33,483 nucleotides of DNA, from positions 1 through 33,483 of IMG/VR virus record IMGVR_UViG_3300007734_000597; one strand, 5' to 3'. The stretch comes from a virus. Made by a program: the position numbers and the translations under genes. The notes below the pieces were generated by a model. The model had not been told where the DNA came from. It saw nothing but the letters and a program-made list of their open reading frames with translations, and did not search any database. Below, in pieces: positions 1 to 8,012 of the stretch; position 1 is the first letter of the stretch, and each line of letters starts with the position of its first letter.

Positions 1-66
1 AGCCTATGCGTGCAAGGTCAGGTTTTCGGGTTTGGATCTGAAACAAAAATAGATCGGAGTTGAACG
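1..66. other. Leader upstream of terminase genes (window start)
   Basis: No gene is seen here. The stretch holds the ribosome-binding site of TerS (GGAG at 56-59, 7 nt before the ATG at 67) and a short A-rich run. I see no convincing -35/-10 pair. If the molecule is circular or permuted, this stretch joins the last 23 bases of the window and forms the spacer between the HNH nuclease and TerS genes. Confidence 0.5.
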
Positions 67-555
67 ATGGGACAGCGTGGGCCAGCACCTCAGCCGACTC
101 GGTTGAAGCTGCTGCGTGGCGAAACGCGCCCAAGCCGCGTCAACTACCAGGAGCCGCTACCGGCTCGCACAACTTTCAGCCCTCCAGCTGATCTGAACGC
201 GGAGGCCCGCCAGATCTGGAACGAGGTGGTTGAGGCGGTCGCCCACACGGGGATGTTGACTGCCGCTGACCTGCATACGCTTCGCCTCTATTGCGAGGCA
301 GCGGTGCGCTACAAGGAGGCTGACCGGCTCTATGCCGAGACTGGCCCGCTCACGCGGGGACAGGCTGGCGAGTTGGTAAAGAATCCTTTACATCAGATCG
401 TTCGCGACAATGCGACCCTGATGCTCCAGCTCGCTGGGAAACTGGGCCTCACACCGGCTGCACGAAGCGGCCTGACAGGAGACCTAGATGCCCAAGCGAA
501 CTCGGCGGCAGCGAAACTGGACGCCCTCATCTCAGCAGCCCGCACCTCAAAATAG
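67..555 (+). CDS. terS: Terminase small subunit, P27 family
   Basis: A 162-residue protein resembling the P27-type small terminase subunit, which recognises phage DNA and hands it to the large subunit for packaging. The N-terminus is basic and low in complexity. The middle (about residues 40-110) is helical with a pattern usual for P27 proteins (ARQIWNEVVEAVAHTGMLT, then LRLYCEA). Near the end, the segment around LAGKLGLTPAARSGL matches the conserved C-terminal motif of the family. GGAG lies 7 nt before the ATG. It overlaps the large subunit gene by 68 nt, which supports coupled translation. The HNH nuclease at the other end of the window fits the usual HNH-TerS-TerL order if the ends are joined. 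Confidence 0.85.
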   Translation: MGQRGPAPQPTRLKLLRGETRPSRVNYQEPLPARTTFSPPADLNAEARQIWNEVVEAVAHTGMLTAADLHTLRLYCEAAVRYKEADRLYAETGPLTRGQAGELVKNPLHQIVRDNATLMLQLAGKLGLTPAARSGLTGDLDAQANSAAAKLDALISAARTSK

Positions 556-1987
556 CCAGGGGTCACAGGTCGCGGCGTTTATTGAGAACTTTTGCCGCTT
601 GACCAAAGGCGACGATGCTGGCAAGCAGATCGTCCTCAGGCAATGGCAGAAAGACCTCCTGACTGATCTCTACGAGCTGGACGAGAACGGGCTTCGGAAG
701 CATCGGCGTGCCCTGATTGGGCTGCCCCGTAAAAACTCCAAGTCGCTGCTCGGCGCTGGTATCGCCCTCTTCGGCCTTGTCGTGGATGAGGTCGGAGCCG
801 AGGTCTACGCCGTTGCGGGCGATCGCGCTCAGGCGCGGATCGTCTTCCGCGAGGCGGCTCGGATGGTAGAGCTAGACCCGATCCTCAGCCAGAGGTTGCG
901 CGTGATGCGCGATGTGATTGAGATGCCGAGCACCGGCTCCGTCTTTCGCGTCCTCTCAGCCGACGCCTCCCGAGCTGAAGGCTTGAACCCGAGCACGGTC
1001 GTCTTTGACGAGGTGCATATTCAGCCTGACGATCGGCTCTGGAACACGATGAACCTCGGTTCTGGTACACGAAAGCAGCCGCTGATCGTTGGCATCACGA
1101 CGGCTGGCAGCCGCACCGATAGTCGCGGGCAAGACACGGTGTGCTACAAACTTTGGCAATACGGGATGCGGATCAAAGCAGGCGAGATCGCAGACCCAAC
1201 CTTCTTCTTCCGTTGGCACGGAGCCGCAGACGGAGCCGATCATCGCGATCCTGCGGTGTGGGCGTCTGCCAATCCAGCCTTCGGCGACTTCCTCCATCCG
1301 TCCGACTTTGAGTCGGCGGTGCTCAGCATCCCTGAGGCCGAGTTCCGAACCAAGCGCTTGAACCAATGGGTGACCGCTGCGACTGGATGGCTGCCTAACG
1401 GGGCGTGGGATCGGCTCGCAGGCGAGCGCCAGATCCAAGATGGCGAGCAGATCGTGATCGGCTTTGACGGCTCGTTCAGCGGGGACTGTACCGCGATGGT
1501 CGCCTGCACGATGGACGGCTTTATCCAACCACTCGCCCTCTGGGAGCGCCCGCTTGACGACCCGCATTGGCAAGTGCCAATGGACGAGGTTGAGGCGAAG
1601 ATGTATGAGCTCTGCAAGCGCTACCAAGTGCGCGAGATCAGCGCCGACCCTTATCGCTGGGCACGCACGCTGCAAAAGTGGGAGACAGACGGCTTGCCCG
1701 TCGTGCTCTACCCGCAATCGCCGGCGCGTATGGTGCCAGCCTGTGCCGCCTTCTACGAGGCGGTCACGCAGGACACCCTCAGCCACAACGGGGACGCGGC
1801 AATGAGCCGCCACCTAGACAACTGCTCCGTCAAGGTTGACCGCTTCGGCCCTCGCATCGTCAAGGAGCACCGAGGCTCGCCTCGGAAGATTGACCTCGCG
1901 GTCTGCGCGGTAATGGCGTATGATCGCGCGAGATTCCACGCACAGGCACCAGCGGCACCTAAAGCAGCGGAGTTCATCACCCTATGA
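488..1987 (+). CDS. terL: Terminase large subunit (ATPase and nuclease)
   Basis: A 499-residue packaging motor. The ATPase half has a Walker A variant at residues 78-86 (GLPRKNSKS), Walker B with catalytic Glu at 171-175 (VVFDE) and a coupling motif at 202-208 (GITTAGS). The C-terminal RNase H-like nuclease shows acidic residues D327 and D333 (FDGSFSGD), D387 (ADPYRW) and D469/D479 near the end, as expected for cutting concatemers. Length is normal for HK97-type TerL. The start at 488 lies inside TerS; the first 25 or so residues are basic and low in complexity, so a downstream start is possible, but no better ATG is seen before the conserved region. The stop overlaps the next ATG (ATGA). Confidence 0.95.
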   Translation: MPKRTRRQRNWTPSSQQPAPQNSQGSQVAAFIENFCRLTKGDDAGKQIVLRQWQKDLLTDLYELDENGLRKHRRALIGLPRKNSKSLLGAGIALFGLVVDEVGAEVYAVAGDRAQARIVFREAARMVELDPILSQRLRVMRDVIEMPSTGSVFRVLSADASRAEGLNPSTVVFDEVHIQPDDRLWNTMNLGSGTRKQPLIVGITTAGSRTDSRGQDTVCYKLWQYGMRIKAGEIADPTFFFRWHGAADGADHRDPAVWASANPAFGDFLHPSDFESAVLSIPEAEFRTKRLNQWVTAATGWLPNGAWDRLAGERQIQDGEQIVIGFDGSFSGDCTAMVACTMDGFIQPLALWERPLDDPHWQVPMDEVEAKMYELCKRYQVREISADPYRWARTLQKWETDGLPVVLYPQSPARMVPACAAFYEAVTQDTLSHNGDAAMSRHLDNCSVKVDRFGPRIVKEHRGSPRKIDLAVCAVMAYDRARFHAQAPAAPKAAEFITL

Positions 1988-2121
1988 AATCAACCATCCT
2001 AGAGCTGGCGGGCGTCGCCGCGATCATCACGGGCTTGCTGCTCATTGAGCCGCTGAGCCTGATCGTGTTCGCGGGCATTGTGCTCGTTTCTCTCGGCTAC
2101 ACCCGAGGAGTGACTAAGTGA
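1984..2121 (+). CDS. Small two-segment membrane protein between TerL and portal
   Basis: A 45-residue ORF, easily missed. ATG at 1984 overlaps the TerL stop (ATGA), and its own TGA overlaps the portal GTG (GTGA at 2118), so both junctions are translationally coupled. The protein is almost entirely hydrophobic: MKSTILELAGVAAIITGLLL, then the break IEP, then a second hydrophobic stretch of about 18 residues ending in a short basic tail. This suggests a hairpin of two membrane helices. I do not recognise a family. It fills an otherwise empty 130-nt gap exactly. Similar tiny membrane proteins occur beside the portal gene in other actinophages, but the role is unknown. Confidence 0.7.
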   Translation: MKSTILELAGVAAIITGLLLIEPLSLIVFAGIVLVSLGYTRGVTK

Positions 2122-3575
2122 GCATCCTTCGCCGCGTATTCAATGGACAAGAGCAGCGCGCCCTGACGCTTCAGAACCTCACGCCTCTGGCGTTTGACAA
2201 GGTTCCATTCTTGGGCGAGCGCGAGGTAGATCAAAAGGCAGCGCTCGGACTTGCAGCGGCCTACGCCAGCGTCCGACTACTCGCCGATGTGGTCTCCTCA
2301 TTCCCCGTAGACGCCTATCGCCGCGACAACGGCATCCGACGCCCATATCGTCCAGGCGGCACGAAGCCTTCGTGGATGCTCACGCCAATCCCTGACGAGC
2401 CGACCTATACGATCAACCAGCTCATCAGCGAAACCGTGGTGTCTCTCTACACAGACGGCAACGCCTTCCTATACGCGCCACGCGATGAGCGAGGCGAAGT
2501 GCTTGAAGTGCGAGCCATTGACCCACGCCGCGTGGAGATCTATCGCGAAGGTCGCGAAGTCAAATACAAGGTGCACTCTGGACGCGGCGAGCCGACGGCG
2601 GTGTTCGGGCAAGAGACAATCCTGCACATCCCGCTTATCGCAATGCCAGGCGAACTGCGCGGTATCAACCCAATCCATCAGTTGCGCGTATCGCTCGCGC
2701 TCGGTCTGACGCTTGAGGACTATGCTGCCAACTTCTTCCGCACCGGCAGCACGCCGACGGGCATCATTGAGGTGCCTCACGACCTGACCAAAGAGCAGGG
2801 AGAGGCGCTCAAGGCTGGCTGGGCACGGCATCACAGCGGGCAGAATATTCACACGCCAGGCGTTCTCACAGGCGGCGCGACCTTCAAGGCGCTCACCTTC
2901 CGCCCTGAAGACGCGCAGCTGCTCGCCTCGCGACAGTTCACGACCGAGGAGATCGCCCGCATCTTCCGCATTCCGCCGAATCTCTTGCAGGTCACCACGC
3001 CAGGCGCGATGTCCTACAACAGCGTTGAGCAGCAGAACCTTGCCTTCGTGCAATACACGCTGCGACCGCTCGTGGAGATGATTGAGCGACCGCTGAGCAC
3101 GCTCATCCTCTTGCCAGATGCCTTCGTCAAGTTCTCAATGGATTCCATCCTGCGAGGCACGACAAAGGATCGCTACGACACCTACCGCGTCGGGCTTCAA
3201 GAGGGCTGGCTCAATGTCAATGACATTCGCAAGTTTGAGGACTTCAGTCCGATTGACTCTGGCGACTCGTACCGAATGCCACTCAACGAGGCCGATGCCG
3301 AGACTGCGATGCTCTCCACAAAGGTGGACATCGTTGCGAAGCTCGTGCAGGCGGGCTTCCTGCCAGAGCAGGCGGCACGACTCGTCGGAATCAAGGTTGG
3401 ACACAGCGGCGCAGCGCCGGTCACCGTTCAACAACAGAACGCAGCGGAAGATGACAGCGAAAAGCGCGAGGTCATTCAGCCGATTATAAATGTCACCGTT
3501 CCGACGCCAGAGGCGCGCACGCGCCGAGTAGAGCGCGACGAGAGCGGCAATATCACCGCAATCGTAGAGGAGTGA
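2118..3575 (+). CDS. Portal protein (HK97 family)
   Basis: A 485-residue portal protein forming the dodecameric ring at the capsid vertex through which DNA enters and leaves. Family features: an N-terminal segment followed by AAYASVRLLADVVSSFPVDA (about residues 46-65), a central NAFLY region, the IHQLRVSLALGLTLEDYAANFF helix and FFRTGSTPTGIIEVP, and the late motif around FRIPPNLLQ with MSYNSVEQQNLAF. These are characteristic of HK97-type portals. The C-terminal ~70 residues are charged and variable. Start is GTG overlapping the previous stop. The gene follows TerL as expected; the protease comes three genes later rather than next. Confidence 0.95.
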   Translation: MSILRRVFNGQEQRALTLQNLTPLAFDKVPFLGEREVDQKAALGLAAAYASVRLLADVVSSFPVDAYRRDNGIRRPYRPGGTKPSWMLTPIPDEPTYTINQLISETVVSLYTDGNAFLYAPRDERGEVLEVRAIDPRRVEIYREGREVKYKVHSGRGEPTAVFGQETILHIPLIAMPGELRGINPIHQLRVSLALGLTLEDYAANFFRTGSTPTGIIEVPHDLTKEQGEALKAGWARHHSGQNIHTPGVLTGGATFKALTFRPEDAQLLASRQFTTEEIARIFRIPPNLLQVTTPGAMSYNSVEQQNLAFVQYTLRPLVEMIERPLSTLILLPDAFVKFSMDSILRGTTKDRYDTYRVGLQEGWLNVNDIRKFEDFSPIDSGDSYRMPLNEADAETAMLSTKVDIVAKLVQAGFLPEQAARLVGIKVGHSGAAPVTVQQQNAAEDDSEKREVIQPIINVTVPTPEARTRRVERDESGNITAIVEE

Positions 3576-3579
3576 ACTG

Positions 3580-3933
3580 ATGGCCTTGACCGCAACTACC
3601 CGCAACACGATGCTTGGAACGATCACTAGCAATGTGACCTACTTCAGCTTGCACACCGCCGATCCAGGCGCGTCAGGCACGGCAGAGGTCAGCGGCGCTC
3701 CCTACACGCGCGAATCTGCTTCGTGGGCATCAGCCTCAGGCGGCACCGTCGCGACGAACGCTGAGGTTGTCTTTGATGTGCCTGGCTCTACGACGATCAC
3801 GCACATCGGCTATTGGTCTGCCTCCTCTGGCGGCACCTTCTACGGCAGCCGAGCACTTGACGCATCGCAGACCTATGCAACGACGGGAACCTACACGCTC
3901 GCGAGCGGGAACATCACCGAATCTCTGACCTAA
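3580..3933 (+). CDS. Small structural protein, tail-fibre-like beta domain
   Basis: A 117-residue protein rich in Thr, Ser, Ala and Gly. The early segment TYFSLHTADPGASGT and the later HIGYWSASSGG and GSRALDASQ resemble a small beta-sandwich family annotated as phage tail-fibre or structural protein, in which a 'SLHTADPG' signature is followed by an expression like 'GxWSAxSGGTFxG'. Lying between portal and protease, it is more likely a virion head or neck accessory than a true fibre. ATG lies just after the portal stop, with GGAG inside the portal end. Function is inferred from family resemblance only. Confidence 0.6.
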   Translation: MALTATTRNTMLGTITSNVTYFSLHTADPGASGTAEVSGAPYTRESASWASASGGTVATNAEVVFDVPGSTTITHIGYWSASSGGTFYGSRALDASQTYATTGTYTLASGNITESLT

Positions 3934-3936
3934 CCA

Positions 3937-4506
3937 ATGGCGACGGGCCGTTGGCAACCGAGCGCCACCAAAGGCGCGATCTGGGATCAGTTTGATTGGG
4001 GTCTAGGGCCTGAGTTTGACGGCAGCGTCGCTGGCGTCACCACAAGCGCAGGATCTGCAACGGGGCGTGAGAACGATCTCGGCGTCATCACGGGGATCAC
4101 GACAAGTTCGGCGAGCGTCCTCGGCGTGCTGCACATCAGCGCGACGATCGCAGGCATCACCGCGAGCACGGGCACCGCGCAGGGAAGTAAGCCCGCTGCG
4201 CCATCTCGCCCAGGCTTCTACCCACAGCGCCCAGCGCCAGCCTTCAAGCCGCAACCAATCGCCTTCAAGGGCGAGGTCTACGCATACAGCTTTTCCCGAG
4301 GAGCCGCACGCGGCGTGCAGGGGTTCTCTGGGCGCGCAATCAGTGCGCCGATCAGCGCCGAAGGCCGCGCCGCACGCTCCTCGTGGGGCTACGCAGGGCG
4401 TGTCAAGGCAGCGAGCCACACCAAAGAGTTGCGGGTTAGAGGATGGGGCCGCACGCACGAAGAGCGACGACACGAGGAAGATCTCCTCGTGCTGAACTTG
4501 AGGTGA
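3937..4506 (+). CDS. Structural protein with internal Ser/Thr/Gly repeats
   Basis: A 189-residue protein not assigned to a known family. Residues about 28-85 contain three degenerate copies of a ~20-26-residue unit centred on GVTTSAGSATG, GITTSSASVLG and GITASTGTAQG, a beta-rich pattern seen in virion fibres and decoration proteins. A proline/lysine/arginine-rich half follows (about 86-170), ending in a charged tail. It starts three nucleotides after the preceding stop without a clear Shine-Dalgarno site, implying coupled translation. Position suggests a virion component, perhaps a head decoration or fibre protein. Confidence 0.55.
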   Translation: MATGRWQPSATKGAIWDQFDWGLGPEFDGSVAGVTTSAGSATGRENDLGVITGITTSSASVLGVLHISATIAGITASTGTAQGSKPAAPSRPGFYPQRPAPAFKPQPIAFKGEVYAYSFSRGAARGVQGFSGRAISAPISAEGRAARSSWGYAGRVKAASHTKELRVRGWGRTHEERRHEEDLLVLNLR

Positions 4507-4510
4507 TCAG

Positions 4511-4780
4511 ATGACTTTCCGAGCACAGCAATACAGCATCGGCACGGCAGCGGCGGCAATCGCCACTGCGACGGCAAAAAATACGCACGAGATCTCAATG
4601 GAACTTGGCGCAAATAAGAATATCTGGGTTGGCGGGTCAGCGGTGACATCCATCACGGGCTTTGAGATTGTCAAGGGCGGCGTGACCACACTGAAGATCG
4701 GCAATGGGGATGTTCTCTACGCAATCTCTGACGCTGCCGACACCGTGCTAGATGTCTATGACTTTCAGGTTGATCCGTAA
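4511..4780 (+). CDS. Small beta-rich structural protein
   Basis: An 89-residue hypothetical protein. The sequence is mostly beta-prone with alternating hydrophobic residues (KNIWVGGSAVTSITGFEIV, then TTLKIGNGDVLYAI), preceded by an Ala/Thr-rich stretch. Size and position between portal and protease suggest a head decoration or accessory protein, but I do not recognise a family. Its TAA overlaps the ATG of the next gene (TAATG). Confidence 0.55.
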   Translation: MTFRAQQYSIGTAAAAIATATAKNTHEISMELGANKNIWVGGSAVTSITGFEIVKGGVTTLKIGNGDVLYAISDAADTVLDVYDFQVDP

Positions 4781-6666
4781 TGCCGTATTTCATTACCGAT
4801 CAGAGCGAGCAGTGCAGCGGCTGGGCAGTCGTCAAGCAGGACGGCGAAGTGATGGGCTGCCACACGACCAAACAGGACGCCATCTCACAAATGGTTGCGA
4901 TCTCGCAGGCTGAAGGCATTGAGCCTGGCGGCGAGCGCGCCTTGCCGGACAACTACCGCCCTGCACTCGCCGAGGATGTGCCCGAGGGTCGTGCCTGCGG
5001 CAACTGCCACTTCTACAACGAAGATATGGTTCAGGGCGACAAGGCATATTGCGAAAAGTGGGAAGCCTATGTCAGCGGCGCATACTATTGCAATGCGTGG
5101 CAGCCTCACGAGGAAGAGGATGAGGGCTACGGCTACGACGACGAAGACTACGACGACGAAGATGAGGATGACTACGACGACCGCGCTGACGCGCCCGCTC
5201 CGCCAAAGGATCAGATCACAGGCAGCGATGAGAACGATCCAGGCTCAGCTGGAGGCAAGACTGGCGACATCACGCTAACCGAGGCGACCGAGACTGCGCT
5301 CCAGAACAAGGCCGACACGCACAACGAAGAGATGGGGAAGCAGGATCGCCCGAACTGGACGAGGGTGCGCGTCGGATCGCTGCGCTCCGTCTACCGCCGA
5401 GGGTCTGGAGCATACTCAGTCAGCCATCGCCCAGGCGTCAGCCGAGCGGCGTGGTCAATGGCGCGAGTCAACGCCTTTCTCTACCTAGCACGCACGGGTG
5501 CACCGAAGAACTCTGCCTATGTCGGCGACAATGATCTGCTTCACCCAGATCATCCGCGCTATCGCAACGAAGAGCGCGCTCCGATCAACCCAGACGGCTA
5601 CAAGCCGACCGAGGCAATGCAGGCAGAGGCGCAGCGCGGTCTAGATTGGCGCGCTGAGTTTGGACGCGGCGGCACCCTCGTGGGCGTAGCTCGCGCCCGC
5701 GACATCGTGAATGGGCGCAACCTCCCGTTTGACACGGTGGTCAGGATGCGCTCCTACTTCGCACGACACGAGGTGGATAAGCAAGGGCAAGGATTTAACA
5801 CCGGCGAAGACGGCTATCCGTCCGCTGGCAGGATCGCGTGGGCGCTTTGGGGCGGCGACGCGGGTAAGCGGTGGGCGGACAACATCGTCCAAAACGCCGA
5901 GCGTAAGGAGAAACCGAAGATGGCGATTGAGTACCGACAGTTTCAGACGGAGATCCGCGCTGAAGGCGACGGACATACCTTCACGGGATATGCCGCCATC
6001 TTCAACTCCGAGGCCGAGGGCCTGAGCACGCGAGAAATCATCAAGCCAGGCGCGTTCTCTAAGAGCGTCGCCGCCGCTGAGCGCGGTGAGTGGGAAGTCA
6101 AGGCGCTTCAGGATCACGATCCTAAGTATTTCCTCGGCTCAACCAAGACAGGCACGCTTGATCTTGAAGAGGACGATCGCGGCCTCAAGGTGCGCGTCTC
6201 CCTCAATCCAGAGGTGACCTTCGCCTCCGACCTCGCCGCAATGTTGCGACGAGACGGTGCTGCAATGGGAATGAGCTTTGGCTTCTCCGTGCCAAACAAA
6301 GGCGATGCCTACGATGATAAAGGCGTGCGTGAACTTCGGAATGTCCGCCTGCACGAAGTGAGCCTCCTCACGGGCAACCAGCCCGCATATCCAGCGACCA
6401 TCGGCTTGGGCGCAGTCCGTTCGCTCTCTGAGCGCACCGAGATTGACGCCTCAACCCTGATGCGCGCATTTGATTCACTCCTCGCGGGAGCACCCGATGC
6501 GGATTCAGCCGCAACGCTTGACCTCGCAATCCGCAAGATCAGCCCTGATCTGCGGCCTGAACCTGAGACTACAACGGAGCCAGAGGAAGCCGATACTCGG
6601 CTCGTACCTCTCTCTGTTCGTGAGCGCCAGCTGGCACTCGCCAAGCTGGAAGCGCCGATTCGCTAG
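4780..6666 (+). CDS. Prohead protease with long four-Cys/acidic N-terminal region
   Basis: A 628-residue fusion. Residues 1-135: a domain with MVAISQAEGIEPGGERALP, then four cysteines (C73, C76, C91, C104) spaced like a small metal or HiPIP-like site, then a run of Asp/Glu/Tyr (about 111-135). Residues about 190-370: a conserved unknown phage domain ending in GYPSAGRIAWALWGGDAGKR. Residues 381-628: an HK97-type (U35/S78) prohead maturation protease with catalytic candidates H446 (QDHDPKYFLG) and S499 (MGMSFGFS). It cleaves the capsid scaffold during head maturation. Normal proteases of this family are about 200 residues; the extra 380 residues are the oddity. An internal in-frame ATG at 5920 with its own AAGGAG may give the protease alone. 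Confidence 0.85.
   Translation: MPYFITDQSEQCSGWAVVKQDGEVMGCHTTKQDAISQMVAISQAEGIEPGGERALPDNYRPALAEDVPEGRACGNCHFYNEDMVQGDKAYCEKWEAYVSGAYYCNAWQPHEEEDEGYGYDDEDYDDEDEDDYDDRADAPAPPKDQITGSDENDPGSAGGKTGDITLTEATETALQNKADTHNEEMGKQDRPNWTRVRVGSLRSVYRRGSGAYSVSHRPGVSRAAWSMARVNAFLYLARTGAPKNSAYVGDNDLLHPDHPRYRNEERAPINPDGYKPTEAMQAEAQRGLDWRAEFGRGGTLVGVARARDIVNGRNLPFDTVVRMRSYFARHEVDKQGQGFNTGEDGYPSAGRIAWALWGGDAGKRWADNIVQNAERKEKPKMAIEYRQFQTEIRAEGDGHTFTGYAAIFNSEAEGLSTREIIKPGAFSKSVAAAERGEWEVKALQDHDPKYFLGSTKTGTLDLEEDDRGLKVRVSLNPEVTFASDLAAMLRRDGAAMGMSFGFSVPNKGDAYDDKGVRELRNVRLHEVSLLTGNQPAYPATIGLGAVRSLSERTEIDASTLMRAFDSLLAGAPDADSAATLDLAIRKISPDLRPEPETTTEPEEADTRLVPLSVRERQLALAKLEAPIR
5920..6666 (+). CDS. Internal-start product: prohead protease alone (candidate)
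   Basis: ATG at 5920 is in frame with the 4780 gene (codon 381) and has AAGGAG at 5905-5910, 9 nt upstream. That is a much stronger ribosome-binding site than the one for the full-length start, which is coupled to the previous stop. The product would be a 248-residue protease, the normal size for the HK97 family, starting exactly at the protease domain (MAIEYRQFQTEI). The AAGGAG is also coding (Lys-Glu), so chance is possible. I rate dual products as likely but unproven. Confidence 0.5.
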   Translation: MAIEYRQFQTEIRAEGDGHTFTGYAAIFNSEAEGLSTREIIKPGAFSKSVAAAERGEWEVKALQDHDPKYFLGSTKTGTLDLEEDDRGLKVRVSLNPEVTFASDLAAMLRRDGAAMGMSFGFSVPNKGDAYDDKGVRELRNVRLHEVSLLTGNQPAYPATIGLGAVRSLSERTEIDASTLMRAFDSLLAGAPDADSAATLDLAIRKISPDLRPEPETTTEPEEADTRLVPLSVRERQLALAKLEAPIR

Positions 6667-6761
6667 GACGCAGCGCGAGGGCCTTGACGGCACCACCGCT
6701 GGACGCACCACCGAAGAAGCAATCAACCAATCAACCCAGAAGCACAAAGGAGTCAGACAAA
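6667..6761. promoter_or_regulatory. Spacer before capsid gene with strong ribosome-binding site
   Basis: A 95-nt spacer with no gene. It contains AAAGGAG at 6746-6752, 9 nt before the capsid ATG at 6762, which decides that start over an in-frame TTG at 6684 that would add 26 Pro/Lys-rich residues. Two short GCACCACCG repeats occur near 6690-6712. No convincing promoter was seen. Confidence 0.55.
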
Positions 6762-7937
6762 ATGTCCGACATCACCAAGTCGCTTCACGAGCAGTACCGC
6801 AACGACTGGGAAGAGGCTAAGTCCCTTCTCGCTCGTGCGGCTGACGAGAAGCGCGAACTTTCCGCAGAGGAAGAGCAGCGATGGGATGCACTCAACGCCG
6901 CTATGTCCGACCGCAAGAAGAAGATGGATCAGGTTGCCGAAGCCGAGTCCCGCGCCGAGAAGATCGGTGCACTCGCTGAGCGCGCCCTGAAGGTTGAGCA
7001 CTCGGTCAAGGCCGACAACGATGCTGATGTTCTCCGCGCAATCGCCACAGGCGAGAAGCGCCGAGCTCAGTTTGAGGTTCGCGCCCTTGCCTCGGGCACC
7101 GCAACTGTTCCGGTCACCTTCGCCGACTTCGTAGTTGTCGCCCTCACGGAAGGCAACCCGATTTATGACGGAGCGACCAAGATTCGCACGACCTCGGGCG
7201 AGCAGATCACTGTTCCGCGAGTGACCGCAAATCAGGCTGCAGCCTTCGTCAGCGAAGGCTCAACGATCACTCCAGCCGATCCAACGATTTCGTCAATCAC
7301 CCTCTATGCAAACAAGATCGCCAGCCTGACGCTTTTGTCAGCTGAACTTGTCCGCGACGCGGGCTTTGACATTCTTGGAACGGTTGGCCGACAGGCTGGT
7401 GCACAGATTGCCTATGTCGCTGGGTCAGCGATGACAATCGGCACGGGCACCGTTCTGCCACAGGGCTTCGTCTCTGGGGCAACAGGGCTTTCAACCGCGA
7501 CAAAGGCGGGCACCGTCACGGCGACCTTCTTTGACGCACTTGACCTTGCAACGGTTCTTTACGCGCTCACCCCTTCGTACCGCAATGCCAATACTGTTTG
7601 GCACGCGAGCACGACTGCGGTGAGCAAGCTCCGCAAGCTCCAGGATCTCAACGGGCAGTTCGTCTTCCAGCCTGCTATGGCAGCTGGTCAGCCTGACACC
7701 CTGATGGGATACCGCTTGAAGGAGAATGTCCATATGGCAGCGGTGGCTTCGGCCTCCAAGTCTGTGGCGATCATTCACGAGCCTTCGTACTATGTACGAG
7801 AGCTCCCGATTGAGGTTGCGTCCTCAACGGATTACCTGTTCAACACGAATCAGGTTGCGATCCGCACCCTGTACGGTGTTGACGGAAACATCCCAGATCT
7901 GAACGCAGTGAAGGTTCTCGTTTCCGCGACTTCGTAA
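6762..7937 (+). CDS. Major capsid protein (HK97 fold)
   Basis: A 391-residue capsid subunit. Residues about 1-90 are a charged, coiled-coil delta domain (EEAKSLLARAADEKRELS, then KKKMDQVAEAESRAEKIG) that acts as internal scaffold and is removed by the upstream protease in this family. The HK97-fold body follows from about residue 110, with the usual TSGEQITVPR, ASLTLLSAELVRDAGFDI and late YYVRELPIEV segments. Start ATG 6762 is chosen for its AAAGGAG. It sits after the protease and is followed by a strong hairpin and then, unusually, by sugar-modifying genes. Confidence 0.95.
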   Translation: MSDITKSLHEQYRNDWEEAKSLLARAADEKRELSAEEEQRWDALNAAMSDRKKKMDQVAEAESRAEKIGALAERALKVEHSVKADNDADVLRAIATGEKRRAQFEVRALASGTATVPVTFADFVVVALTEGNPIYDGATKIRTTSGEQITVPRVTANQAAAFVSEGSTITPADPTISSITLYANKIASLTLLSAELVRDAGFDILGTVGRQAGAQIAYVAGSAMTIGTGTVLPQGFVSGATGLSTATKAGTVTATFFDALDLATVLYALTPSYRNANTVWHASTTAVSKLRKLQDLNGQFVFQPAMAAGQPDTLMGYRLKENVHMAAVASASKSVAIIHEPSYYVRELPIEVASSTDYLFNTNQVAIRTLYGVDGNIPDLNAVKVLVSATS

Positions 7938-7957
7938 TCTAGCGATCTAGATTGAAC

Positions 7958-7987
7958 CCTCCCGTCGGGCTTCGGCTCGGCGGGAGG
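7958..7987 (+). terminator. 13-bp hairpin with UUCG tetraloop after capsid gene
   Basis: Arms 7958-7970 and 7975-7987 pair over 13 bp (two G-U pairs) around a C(UUCG)G loop at 7971-7974, one of the most stable RNA tetraloops. No U-tract follows, so it may be a partial or non-canonical terminator, or an mRNA 3' stabiliser that raises capsid expression over downstream genes. It lies 20 nt after the capsid stop and 25 nt before the next start. Confidence 0.75.
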
Positions 7988-8012
7988 ACAAATAACAGGA
8001 GGAGGCAGCACC

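Noticed and set aside
956-1813. Long minus-strand ORF (285 codons) opposite TerL
   Set aside because: It is antisense to strongly conserved terminase motifs, rich in Arg/His from reversed GC codons, with no ribosome-binding site or recognisable domain. A shadow.
4016-4495. Alternative-frame ORF inside the repeat-containing structural protein gene
   Set aside because: Ser/Arg-rich composition typical of a shifted GC-rich frame; no ribosome-binding site; the 3937 frame has sensible repeats and coupling.
6684-6761. Extended start (TTG) for the major capsid protein
   Set aside because: The extension is Pro/Lys-rich and lacks a ribosome-binding site; ATG 6762 has AAAGGAG at good spacing.
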